Shown here: positions 51,687 through 62,543 of the stretch, in pieces
Layout: each line of letters starts with the position of its first letter
Position numbering within the stretch: position 1 is the stretch's first letter
Source of the DNA: Cryptomeria japonica
Lineage: Eukaryota; Streptophyta; Pinopsida; Cupressales; Cupressaceae
NCBI RefSeq assembly: GCF_030272615.1
Contig: NC_081405.1
Span: forward strand, 160,352,317 to 160,416,316
Reading direction: 5' to 3'
Length of the DNA: 64,000 bases
Program-made: the position numbers and the translations under genes
Notes under the pieces: generated by a model
What the model saw: the letters and a program-made list of their open reading frames with translations, nothing else
Databases searched by the model: none
What the model was told of the DNA's origin: nothing

Positions 51687-52926
51687 TGTAGTCACCTAAA
51701 TTAATTAAATTAATACTTAATTAATTTAAGCCTCTCCACATAATTAATTAATTTAATTGTGCTGGTAATTTTCTTCCTAAAATTAATTAAATCAAATTTA
51801 ATTAATTTTATCACTACAGTCCTATAATTAATTTATCAAAATTAATTATTCCCCATTCTTCTAAAGTCTTCTCAATCATTAATTCTTCTAAATTCCTCTT
51901 AGTTAATTAATTCTAATTAATTAACTTAAGTCATGTGATTCCTACAAATCACTTCTTCTAATTTTCACTTAGTCTCATTAATTCTTCTACAAGCATGATT
52001 TTTTTTTTATTTCTCAAATTTATATTCATCCACTCCTTATCTCTCCTCATGTCACATACTCCTAACTTTCCGACTTGCACTCTAATCCCTCATTAAGCCA
52101 TCTAATCAACCCCCTTAATCATTTGTACATCCCTAATCAACTTGATTAGGGATGGATCAACTTTGATCCTTTCAAGGAAATTCAAATTCTTTGAATCTCC
52201 CCATGCATCCTCTTCCCAAGGAATTTTTAATTCCTTTATCCATTTAGACTTCTCGCACATCCTCTTATTTTGGAATTTTTAATAACTCCTCCCTCCCCCC
52301 AAGGAATTTTATATTCATTTTCTCTTCCCAATGTACTTGGTAGATCTTCCCCATGAACCTTGAGAGGTGTGGAGATAAGAAATACTTTTATGACATATCT
52401 CTTGAATCCCACACCTTGTCCTCTCAATCCATGTGCTCCCTCTCAAATCGATCTCAACCCTTCATTTCAAAATAAATCTTGGCCCTCCATTTTGGCCTCC
52501 TCTAATCTATAAATTGGATTCTCCTCTCCTCACAAATAATCCACTTTTCGTACATTCTTATGTTGTCCATTTCATCCCTTGATCCACTTTCGTCATATTC
52601 TTATGTTGTCCATTTGAGGATGAAAATCCTCCATCATGCCCTCATAATGCCCAAATCATCCCACACGTAGTCATTATCATCTAATTCATCAATTTATCAA
52701 ACATTATCCAATCTTGTTGTGTAGTGGAGAGTAATCCAAATCCCATCTTGGAGCCAATCCAATCAAGTTTAGCATTTGGGCGCATTCCACTTCATCAAAG
52801 GCTCAATCAAAGGACAAGAGATCATCTTCATGAAGGTATAATGGTTTTTGGTATATTTGCTTGTGTTTTATGCTTATTTTAATTTATTCTAACCATTAAC
52901 CGTCTTGTGGATTTTCCCTTGGCTCA
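51687..52926 (+). repeat. Left LTR of element B
   Basis: Proposed start tgtagtcacc, end ...ttggctca, with an AT section of taattaattaa phrases and a TATA-like tctataaattgg (about 52506). The borders are inferred from parallel positions in LTR A, because the second LTR is outside the window. Confidence 0.55.
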
Positions 52927-52929
52927 TTT

Positions 52930-54693
52930 TGGCATGCCTGATGGGACCCACGTCCCTATTTCTAACATTTTTGTGAGTTTTTAGTGTTTTTAGCTTGCAA
53001 TTTTTCACTTCAGAGCGTCGGTCTATACATTAGTTCGTTTGTCTCATTGGTTCAGCGCGTCCACCATCAAACAATGTGAGAGATTTGAAATTTAAATTTT
53101 CTGATTGCCATTTTGTAGGTTTTTGGTCAATCAGCGCATGCGCAAGCGAAACAGCGCCTACGTAGGCGTCAAAACACGTGTGCTTAGTGAAAAAAATCTT
53201 CCCCCCTAATTTTTTTTGAATTTTTCATTAAAAATTATGAATCACTTTCTGTTCAAGCAAATCAACACGTGCGCTTAGTGAAAAAAATAGTTTTTCGTAA
53301 AACAGGCATAACATTTTGCTCGGGTGTCACATTTTAAAAATTCAAAATGCATTGGAAATGGGACTCAGAGATATAAAATGGGTTGTCATTATATTTTGTA
53401 TATCATTTTTCAAAAAATATTTTAACATGTTCAAAGTCAACCCTTATTTTTGAACTTTAGATGTACATAATTTTAGCATATGAAATCATTTTTTATCAAA
53501 CTTTTTTTTTTAAATTACTTACAAAATCATAAGGAAATTGATTTTGAATTTTTTTTTGGGTTAATCATATTAATTTTGCAGCTCTGCTTTTTTTGAATGC
53601 CCAAGATCAATTATTATAAACTACTAATGATTGTTGCAGGACGTTTTGTCTAAGAAAGTCGTGCTTTTCTACTTAAGTAGATTTCTTTTTCATTTCTTAG
53701 TTTAGAAAACATATTTTTGGGGTTAAAAAGAACTTGTTTTATCTATCTTGTGCACTTGCACATGTGTAGGGTGGACCCACCGTTATGCTTAGTATCCTCT
53801 TCCCTCACCTTCATGGATCTTGGGTGTAAGAGAAAAGCGATTAACAACGCCCGTCTTTTTCTTTTTGTAGTGAGGGGTATTATTGATGGGGATTTGATCA
53901 CCTCACAAGGGTATCTCGAATTGGGACACATCAGGGATATCGACTCTCTCAGGGCGATCTCGAGTGGGTTTTTCGAGCTGCTATATAAATATACTGGTCA
54001 GGTGGCTGAAGTGCCGAGTGAATTCAATGTATCTAGGGGTATTCCCTACACCGATAAGCTTAGTTAGATCTTTAAGTGGCTTGCTTCGAGAATCTATTTT
54101 TGGATTGGTGGTCCCTCAAAATTACACTAAGAACCTTGTTTAGTAGCCCAAAATCCCACATTCATAAGGCAGGGGATGCAGATCATACCTCGAAGTTACC
54201 TCTCATGTACCCACTTAAGATGAGACAAGAATTCCCCATATAATAGATCCTTAGATCTTTGGGGTAAGAGAATCTGATATGCCTGAGAAGGGAGTGTGTT
54301 GTAAGGGGAAGCCAGTGCTACCAGAATCTCTATTTGTCTGCTTGTTTGAGGTATCTCTTGTGCAAGAGGCATATTGAATGGTTTCCATCTTCTAGCCTAA
54401 GTTGTATGTCTAATCCATGTCTTCATCTTGTACAAAACCAATGAAATTTTGTTTGGTCTAATCTAGGCCCCCTTCACTTCCACACTTGTCATAAAGCGTT
54501 GCCTTGGCCAATGTGCTTGTCATTGTTTGATTTATCTTGCCAAGAATAGATAACATCCAAAATATTCCCAAATTTGACTAAACCCTTCAATCTCCACTTT
54601 GTCACTACCAAACCTCTATTTCATCTCTATTTGAGCTAAATCCCTAATCTATTTTCATCCATCCAAATTATCATCAATCCCCAACCAATATGT
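52930..54693 (+). other. Primer-binding-like site and leader of element B
   Basis: tggcatgcctgatgggaccc at 52930 parallels 35678. The leader contains an unrecognised 116-codon plus-strand frame (53717-54067) with no known domain. It is interrupted by the Tat-like insertion at 54694 and resumes at 62544. Confidence 0.45.
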
Positions 54694-55966
54694 CTGTAGC
54701 ATCCTAAAATTGTGACACTTGCAATTTCGACTACATTTTGGTCTTCACGATGGCGACGCAACACGCAACCTGAATGGAGACCCTGAAACCTGATTATGAC
54801 ACTGAAAACTGCATTTTCTTGCACCCTGGCCTGAACCTCCTTTGCACCCTGCTGTCCCGGGAGGTGGGACCAGAGTGCCCAGTGCTCTGGTCCTTCAAGA
54901 CCAAGGCGCCCAGCGCCCTGGTCCCCCAAGACCATGGCGCCCAGCGCCCTGGTCCCTGGGTCCTATTTTGGGCCCGGTCTCCTTTGGACTTTGGGTCTTT
55001 TTGTTTGCAATTTGGAAAATAAACTTTCCTGGTCGGCCTAAGGTCGGGAAAATCAGTCTATCAGCCCTAATTGACAAGTATATAAACTACATTTTCCTCT
55101 TTCATTCGATATGATGGAAAAGGCGTGGAAACTATACTCAAGCATTCAAGCATTCAAGCATTCCTTCAAGCAATTGATCATTTCAAGTCTCCATTCAAGG
55201 CTAAGTGTTGCATTCAAGACAAGGATTCAACCATTGAAGAGGAGATCACATACTACATGCTACATACAACATACTACTACAACAACAACATACAACATTT
55301 ATACCTTTGCACATAAGGATACAAACATCCTTAGAACAAGGTATTAGTACTTGTTTTACAGTCATTTACATTTACAACACTTGCTCATTTCTTGGTTGAT
55401 TCCAAAACCGGGGTTTGACCTAAAGGCAAACCCCTAATCCCTAACCCCCCAATCGTCTTCGCTTTTCTGTGTGTAGGTTGCAGGTATGCGGCTGAAATTG
55501 AAGATCTGGAATCCTTGTGCAAAAACGAATAGATCCCCCTTCGTTTCACGGATTTTTCGAAGGACCGTGGCGCCGGGCGCCATCGTCCCGACAACTTTTG
55601 CTCAAATTTGTAGGACAGTACCGTATCAACATTTCACTGCTAATTCCAGTTCCGCAGCTTCATCCTATATCCCTATCTCAGTTTATAAAGTGAATCTTTG
55701 TCACTTTCTATGCATTCCTAGCTTAATTCTTCTATGCACATTCTTTACAAAAGAGGGTAGCCTTGCTGTCTTAACCCTTGAAACTCATTTAGCATCCAAT
55801 CTTGCATTGCGTGGGATTGGATCTTGTGGGTTTCAACCCCTCTTTTGAATGTAAAGTCTCTCCCCTAAGTGAAAACCATCAACCCTAGAGTGAATCTCCC
55901 TTCTCTCTCCTCGGAGTTGGAAGAGGGGAGAGCAACTAGGGTTCGATCGCGATTTTCCGCTTTACA
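54694..55966 (+). repeat. Left LTR of Tat-like element
   Basis: 1273 bp with a TATA box (tatataaa, 55079-55086). It contains three 31-bp tandem units at 54869-54961, each with a gcgccc.gcgcc-type core (right LTR has two). Confidence 0.95.
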
Positions 55967-55969
55967 TTT

Positions 55970-55988
55970 TGGTGAACCCGACGTGAAC
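55970..55988 (+). other. Primer-binding site of Tat-like element
   Basis: tggtgaacccgacgtgaac, three bases after the LTR end. It begins with the expected TGG. I cannot assign the tRNA with certainty. Confidence 0.7.
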
Positions 55989-57131
55989 ATCCTTTCTGAT
56001 TATTCATGATTAGATTTGAAATTTGATTCTTTGATTACATTTCCATGTTTGATCTTTTGCAAAATTTTTAGAGGTGATTGCATAAAAACCCTAAATTTTC
56101 TTTTTAGTAATTAAGCTTGTGAAATGTCTAAATGTTAATGCTTGTTTCAGATCTGCCCTTCTATTACAAATTATCAATTCATATCTATGCTTTAATTTTG
56201 AAAATTAAGTGGTTAAGTGTTAAAACCCTCTTGATTCAACCTTTGTCCGACAATTTCACTGATCAAAACATCTCCAAATCAGCTGTAACTTTGGATTCCG
56301 CAATAAAATCACAATATCTTTCATCCCTGAAAATTTGGAAAAAAGTTGCGAGGACCGTGTGCACTCCGAGCGCCATCGTCCCCGACATTTTTTCCGAAAT
56401 TTCGGGAGCGAGATCTTACTGTATTTTCCTGCTAAAATCCAGAATTTTGGCTAATTTTATCAATTTTAACACCTTCAAAATTACAGTCAAAGTTGGTCTT
56501 GTGATTGCTTGGATTAACGCTTCTAATCATTCAAAAATCATTGAAACTGAAATTTTGTGTCAAAATTGTGTTCTTACTGTCCTAAATCTGAAAAATGTGT
56601 TTGCATTCATTCGAAATTTCAGTGCTTTATTCAAATTCTTGCAATTTGTGACTTTTGAAATTAAGTGCTTAATTACAACAACTTTAATTTCTGCTTTCAA
56701 AATTGAATTTTGCGTGAAATTGAGTCAACTTTTGAATTTCAAAACTTGCATTGCTTTTGGTATTCCCTCTAAAATCATAAAATTCAAAATTTCAGTTTCC
56801 CTCTCTTTTTCAAAATTCAAATTTTGCATTTTTCGACAATCTGGGTAGGGTTCAATTTTGAGATTGCAACTTTAATTTGGCCTATCTACAGATCGTAAAA
56901 TCACTCAATTTTTTCAGATTAGCTTTAAAATCATCATACCTTTCATCCCTGCAAATTTCGAAAAAAGTTGCAAGGACCGTGTTGCACTCCGAGCGCCACG
57001 GTCCCGAACATTTTTTCTGAAATTTCGAGAGACTGTCGTGATTGCATTTAACAACTTAAATCCAGAAGATTGGTTGATTTTACTGAAAATTGCTACCTCT
57101 AAAATCAAAACTTTCTCTCTCTCTCTAGTGC
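55989..57131 (+). other. Leader of Tat-like element with internal duplicate
   Basis: Segments 56308-56462 and 56928-57083 are diverged copies of each other. Both carry ggaccgtg...gcactccgagcgcca, also similar to the LTR segment at 55562-55589. A 238-codon open frame (56132-56848) runs through the leader. It is AT-rich in composition, rich in Ile, Phe and Lys, and without a known domain; it may be a chance frame or an Ogre-style leader ORF. Confidence 0.6.
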
Positions 57132-57980
57132 ATGAGTTTTACAACAATAAGCCCTACTTACACTATTCCCGTTAGACGAAGCCTGAGAATTAAGTCTTTC
57201 CGAGGTTTAATTACCGAGGAGATGGAACCTAATTTGAATAGCCTTTTTAACGAGGACATGGGTAATTCCTCTAATCCTCCTAATGATGAAGAAGCTCTCC
57301 ATGAGGTTTCTGAAGAACAAATTTTGAAATTGGATAACCAATTTGATGATTTTCGACAATGGATGTCTCATGAATACCCCGATAGTCAAGCTCTTCCTTT
57401 AATTGAGGGTCTAAAACGTATGCTTCAAAGTGATAAGAATGGAATTGATATTTTGCGTGGTATTGCACACATTGTGGATTCGAATGTGAGGCCTATGAAG
57501 AGTTGTGCTGAAACCTTAGGTTATACACAACCTCTTACTCAAGACAATCATTCTATTCCTTTGACGACTCCTACTTTTACATCAAACATAATGACTACTT
57601 CAATACAGGACATTCCTCCTATGATCACTAATCATGGGGGCAATCCTTCCTCTTCAATCAACCCTCTTTCTTCATTAAATCCGACTTCTTCATTCATTCC
57701 TTCAATGAGTGTTCCTATTATATCACCACAAATGAACATGACACAAGGGGGCAATTCATTTAACCATTCCATTCCTCCTTGTAGTGTTCCTCTTGTCCAA
57801 TCATCTCCTATGATTAACTATCATAGTGTCCCACCACCTTACTCTCTACCTTCTTTCAATAACATAACACCTCCATCACAATCTAACACATCTAATATGA
57901 ACTCTTCGACTGAAGCGACCATTAACAATCTTGCACAAACTGTCTCTTCTTTACAGCAACAAATTGCCTCTATGAATTAA
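57132..57980 (+). CDS. N-terminal gag region of Tat-like element
   Basis: 282 codons from ATG 57132 to TAA 57978. It is rich in Ser, Pro, Thr and Asn in the second half, with a predicted coiled segment at the end (SSLQQQIASMN). The TAA is followed, in the same frame, by the main gag frame at 57993, so the two were probably one ORF broken by a single stop, or the stop is bypassed. No signal peptide. I see no zinc finger or catalytic residue here. It probably supplies the N-terminal part of the capsid polyprotein. Confidence 0.6.
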   Translation: MSFTTISPTYTIPVRRSLRIKSFRGLITEEMEPNLNSLFNEDMGNSSNPPNDEEALHEVSEEQILKLDNQFDDFRQWMSHEYPDSQALPLIEGLKRMLQSDKNGIDILRGIAHIVDSNVRPMKSCAETLGYTQPLTQDNHSIPLTTPTFTSNIMTTSIQDIPPMITNHGGNPSSSINPLSSLNPTSSFIPSMSVPIISPQMNMTQGGNSFNHSIPPCSVPLVQSSPMINYHSVPPPYSLPSFNNITPPSQSNTSNMNSSTEATINNLAQTVSSLQQQIASMN

Positions 57981-57992
57981 TCTAAGTTTAGT

Positions 57993-60551
57993 GTGCCCAC
58001 ATTTGACGTTGCGAGCCCACTTTCTCTTGACATTGTCCGAGCTATTCCCCCTAAACATGTTGAAATTCCACATTTGGAACTTTATAATGGTAAAGGTGAT
58101 CCTCTAACACATGTTAAAACTTTTCAAACAATTTGTACTGATTTTGCTTATGACCCAAGGTTGCTTGCAAAACTATTCACTAGAACATTAAGAGACAAAG
58201 CCCTACAATGGTATTGCTCGTTGCCTTCTTATTCTATTACTTCTTTCGAACAACTTGCAAATGCTTTCATTCAACAATTTCAAAACAATATAAGTCCTAA
58301 AGTTACTTTGATTGATTTAATGCATTGTAAACAAGGTGTTAAAGAAAAAGTGACTGATTTCATTGGTAGATATAAGCATTTGTATGCTCAAATTTCTTTT
58401 CCAGTGCCTGACAATGATATTCAAAGAATCTTTATTTCTAATTTACAAAAAGATATTCGAGACAAACTTCTATTTTTTGAGTTTACTTCTTTCCAACAGT
58501 TGTGTGCAACTCTTCACAATTATCAACTGACTGTGAGTCAAATGGAACAATCACATCCTATGGCTCCGAGTGATAAGGGTGATAGCAGTCAACAACCATT
58601 TGGAAAGTTTAAACCGAACAAAGATTCCATCAAATTCAATGAAAACATCATCAACAACAATGTGAATGCAGCATCAGGTGTGCCTCCTATTTCTAAATTT
58701 TTCAAGAAAGAAAGAAAGTATACTCCTTTGAATGAATCATTGCATAGTATTATGAATAAGTTATTGGAACAAAATGTTCTTACTCTTCCTCCTATAAGGC
58801 AAATTGATCTTGCAAAGATTACTTCACCTTATTTTGATAACAAAGCCTTTTGTCAATTTCATCGTCAGCCTGGGCATGATACTGAAAAATGTTTTTCTTT
58901 AAAGGGTAAAATTCAAGATTTGATTGATAATAATACTATTTCTGTTTCTGGAGTGAATGATAAAGGCAATACATCTGTAGCTCCTCCTAATCAAAATCTT
59001 CAGATTTTCACTGATCCATTACCTTCTCATACCTCTAATGAGATTGAGACTAATGATTCCTCTCTCTCATCTGATGGTCTTGTGTCTATGACTCCGAATG
59101 TAATTAACTTTGTAGAGCAACAAGAAAACCCTAAAGAACCTTCCATCACATTTGATTCCAGTGAAACCATTAGGGCACCTGATGGTCCTTTATACATAGT
59201 TGCAAAAGTCAAGAATACACCTTGCCGTGGAGTGCTTATTGATCCTTCGTGCATGGTTAATGTTATTACTGAAGAATTTCTTTTTACTTTGCAATTGAAT
59301 CAAGTGATATATGAAAAAACAGATGTGATTGTGAAACTATTTGATGCATTTTCTTCTCCTGCAATTGGTTCTATTCCATTGCCTATTGAGGTCCATAACA
59401 AATCCCTTGATGTGAACTTTGCTATTATTCCATCTTCCAAACAATTTCGTGTGAAGCTTGGCTATCCTTGGCTATCTTCCATGAAAGCTATTGCTTCTCC
59501 TATTCATAAGTGCTTGAAATTTCCCCATAATGGTGAAGTTGTTACTGTCAATCATAGTCTCTTTAAACCAGCTGAAAGAACCTCTAGTGTTCCTATTGAT
59601 TACTTTTGGCCTAAACAATTCCAATCTCTTCCCCCGCGAAGTGATCATCTTTTCAAATCTTATCAAAAATGGAAAATAGATATGATCCTATCTCTAAGTG
59701 AACCTAGAACACCCAAACTTGACATTCCTATCATTCTTGAGAAGGAAGTTCTTCCTTTGAAAGATAAAACTAATGTCTTTCCTCAAGAAGATTCCCAACC
59801 CATCCCTATGGATGTGACTATGTCTATATCTAATAAACTTCCTAAAAGTAGACCTATACCTCCTCGTCATGATGGACTTGGTCTTCTTTCTAAACCAAAA
59901 ATTCCTTCTTTATATGGAGCAGTTCCTCCTCCTTCCTTTTATAGAGAGAAGAGACCTTCTTCTTCTCCTATTATCCAACCTAAGAGACCACAACCTAAAC
60001 ACCCAAGTGATAAGGATGAGAACATTCCTCCTCCTCAATCTTCTCAACTTCCTACTAAGACTAGACAAAATCGTTCTGCACGTGAACGCCGACAAAAGCG
60101 TCGTCTTAGAGCTCAAGCAGCTGCTTCTCAAACTTTGCAATCTCCAAAAACACCTTCAACAAGCATTATTCCATTTTCTCCTCAGCCGGAAATTGAGCCA
60201 AAATCTCCTAAACATAAGATGCATGATGGTCTTGATCCTGTGCGAGTTAAAGATCCTATTTTTATAAATCTTGATGATGATATAGATGAAAATGTTATTC
60301 ATGATGAAAATGCTACTTCTCCTAGTGAATATGAACTTGTTGATATTGATAACCATTTATCTAACGAATTTTCTAAAGCACTTATCCTAGCTCCTAGACA
60401 AGAACAACGTGGCTCGGAACATGAACATAGCCCTTGTTTGGATCTTGTGATAGCTCCATCTGCTGTGTTGGATGTTCCTCCTCTAGCGTGTTCCCTGCCT
60501 TCCCGAAACATTGATCAGCAAGATCGGGAGGTAGATGACGTGCTAGACTAG
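57993..60551 (+). CDS. Gag and protease-like polyprotein of Tat-like element, intact frame
   Basis: 852 codons without a stop; the first sense codon here is GTG, in frame with the upstream ORF. Residues about 25-190 form the retrotransposon gag domain (YNGKGDPLTHVKTF, ALQWYCSLPS, then a long helical part), which builds the virus-like particle. A C-x2-H-x4-H-x4-C motif (FCQFHRQPGHDTEKC, about 58849-58893) parallels the zinc finger of Tat/Ogre gags. A protease-like domain follows (59190-59560): the active-site D-[ST]-G reads D-P-S (59241), with a later LGYPWL block matching the family's GRPWI. The missing Gly suggests an inactive protease. The last 330 residues are Pro/Lys/Ser-rich with RERRQKRRLRAQ, then acidic. 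The expected RT never comes. Confidence 0.85.
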   Translation: MPTFDVASPLSLDIVRAIPPKHVEIPHLELYNGKGDPLTHVKTFQTICTDFAYDPRLLAKLFTRTLRDKALQWYCSLPSYSITSFEQLANAFIQQFQNNISPKVTLIDLMHCKQGVKEKVTDFIGRYKHLYAQISFPVPDNDIQRIFISNLQKDIRDKLLFFEFTSFQQLCATLHNYQLTVSQMEQSHPMAPSDKGDSSQQPFGKFKPNKDSIKFNENIINNNVNAASGVPPISKFFKKERKYTPLNESLHSIMNKLLEQNVLTLPPIRQIDLAKITSPYFDNKAFCQFHRQPGHDTEKCFSLKGKIQDLIDNNTISVSGVNDKGNTSVAPPNQNLQIFTDPLPSHTSNEIETNDSSLSSDGLVSMTPNVINFVEQQENPKEPSITFDSSETIRAPDGPLYIVAKVKNTPCRGVLIDPSCMVNVITEEFLFTLQLNQVIYEKTDVIVKLFDAFSSPAIGSIPLPIEVHNKSLDVNFAIIPSSKQFRVKLGYPWLSSMKAIASPIHKCLKFPHNGEVVTVNHSLFKPAERTSSVPIDYFWPKQFQSLPPRSDHLFKSYQKWKIDMILSLSEPRTPKLDIPIILEKEVLPLKDKTNVFPQEDSQPIPMDVTMSISNKLPKSRPIPPRHDGLGLLSKPKIPSLYGAVPPPSFYREKRPSSSPIIQPKRPQPKHPSDKDENIPPPQSSQLPTKTRQNRSARERRQKRRLRAQAAASQTLQSPKTPSTSIIPFSPQPEIEPKSPKHKMHDGLDPVRVKDPIFINLDDDIDENVIHDENATSPSEYELVDIDNHLSNEFSKALILAPRQEQRGSEHEHSPCLDLVIAPSAVLDVPPLACSLPSRNIDQQDREVDDVLD

Positions 60552-61281
60552 TTACATTAGCATAGCAGATTCTCTCCTCCTCTCTTGTGTTACTTCTTCT
60601 ATATGTTATTCTCATTCTTCTATTTGTTGTCCTTAGTGCTGTCTACTTGAGGACGATGCAAAGCATTGAGATCTCTCGATCTCTCTCATGTTGACTCAAA
60701 AGACACATGTGTTCCCTTCTTCTAGGTGACCTTCCTTGATTGGGGAATGAAGAACAATTATGCATACATACATATGATATACATGAATTATCATACAGCA
60801 TACTGACCCCGAGGAAAGCGAAGTCACCTTGTGCTTTGTGTTTTGTGTCTATTATCCTTGGGCTTATGTCACACTTGGGGGCTAAATCCTTGCGATAATG
60901 TGCTCCTTTCCCTTTTTCATTTTCTTATATGTATCACTACCTTAAAGCAATCACCCCCGGTGAGGCGTGTGCAATCGCTTTAACGTAGGGGGGCATACAT
61001 CCTGTTCATATCTTTTCAAGATACTTGAAAATTTCTTGACAAATTTAGCTTTGCCTTGAAAATTTTTGATATCTTTCTTGCATGACTCATAGTGAGGGAA
61101 CCTTACTACTGACAGTCATGGTTCTCCCTCATGATATTCCTTTTTACTTTGTCAATCAAAGTCGTAAGATCCTTAGTCCACTGGGGGCTTGGTGTATCTT
61201 GCCTCCTTGACGTGGTGAAAGTCTTTCAATGTTGTTTCCTTGTACTTTACTGGAAGTATGAGCATACGCCTATACTCCCGC
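60552..61281 (+). other. 3' untranslated part of Tat-like element
   Basis: No coding sequence. Contains the ctgggggctt/tgggggctaa-type blocks (60868, 61184 and 61287) that resemble the polypurine tract. Confidence 0.6.
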
Positions 61282-61283
61282 TA

Positions 61284-61297
61284 AAGTGGGGGCTAAA
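61284..61297 (+). other. Polypurine tract of Tat-like element
   Basis: aagtgggggctaaa next to the right LTR. Confidence 0.75.
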
Positions 61298-62538
61298 TGT
61301 AGCATCCTAAAATTGTGACACTTGCAATTTCGACTGCATTTCGGTCTTCACGATGGCGACGCAACACGCAACCTGAATGGAGACCCCGAAACCTGATTAT
61401 GACACTGAAAACTGCATTTTCTTGCACCCTGGCCTGAACCTCCTTTGCACCCTGCTGTCCCAGGAGGTGGGACCAGAGCGCCCAGCGCCCTGGTCCCCCA
61501 GGACCATGGCGCCCAGCGCCCTGGTCCCTGGGTCCTATTTTGGGCCCGGTCTCCTTTGGACTTCGGGTCTTTTTGTTTGCAATTTGGAAAATAAACTTTC
61601 CTGGTCGGCCTAAGGTCGGGAAAATCAGTCTATCAGCCCTAATTGACAAGTATATAAACTACATTTTCCTCTTTCATTCAATATGATGGAAAAGGCATGG
61701 AAACTATACTCAAGCATTCAAGCATTCAAGAATTCCTTCAAGCAATTGATCATTTCAAGTCTCCATTCAAGGCTAAGTGTTGCATTCAAGACAAGGATTC
61801 AACCATTGAAGAGGAGATCACATACTACATGCTACATACAACATACTACTACAACAACAACATACAACATCTATACCTTCGCACATAAGGATACAAACAT
61901 CCTTAGAACAAGGTATTAGTACTTGTTTTACAGTCATTTACATTTACAGCACTTGCTCATTTCTTGGTTAATTCCAAAACCGGGGTTTGACCTAAAGGCA
62001 AACCCCTAATCCCTAACCCCCCAATCGTCTTCGCTTTTCTATGTGTAGGTTGCAGGTATGTGGCTGAAATTGAAGATCTGGAATCCTTGTGCAAAAACGA
62101 ACAGATCCCCCTTCGTTTCGCGGATTTTTCGGAGGACCGTGGCGTCGGGCGCCATCGTCCTGGCAACTTTTGCTCAAATTTGCAGGACATCGCCGTATCG
62201 ACATTTCACTGCTAATTCCAGGTCCGCAGCTTCATCCTATATCCCTATCTCAATTTATAAAGCGAATCTTTGTCACTTTCTATGCATTCCTAGCTTAATT
62301 CTTCTATGCACATTCTTTAAAAAAGAGGGTAGCCTTGCTGTCTTAACCCTTGAAACTCATTTAGCATCCAATCTTGCATTGCGTGGGATTGGATCTTGTG
62401 GGTTTCAACCCCTCTTTTGAATGTAAAGTCTCTCCCCTAAGTGAAAACCATCAACCCTAGAGTGAATCTCCCTTCTCTCTCCTCGGAGTTGGAAGAGGGG
62501 AGAGCAACTAGGGTTCGATCGCGATTTTCTGCTTTACA
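61298..62538 (+). repeat. Right LTR of Tat-like element
   Basis: 1241 bp, nearly identical to the left LTR except for scattered changes and one fewer 31-bp unit (61472-61533). TATA box at 61651. Confidence 0.95.
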
Positions 62539-62543
62539 ATGTC

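Larger units (their letters stand above)
54694..62538 (+). mobile_element. Tat/Ogre-like Ty3/gypsy element without RT, complete with TSD
   Basis: LTRs at 54694-55966 and 61298-62538 begin TGTAGCATCC and end CTTTACA. The duplication ATGTC is at 54689-54693 and 62539-62543. The interior holds a long leader, then in one frame 57132-57980 and 57993-60551, encoding gag with a CHHC motif and a protease-like domain. About 730 bp after the frame the polypurine tract is reached, with no reverse transcriptase, RNase H or integrase. It is therefore a non-autonomous element that kept gag, needing enzymes from a relative in the same genome. Confidence 0.93.

Noticed and set aside
53717-54067. 116-codon plus-strand frame considered as a host gene
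   Set aside because: It lies in the leader of element B, has no recognised domain, and no splice or promoter context.
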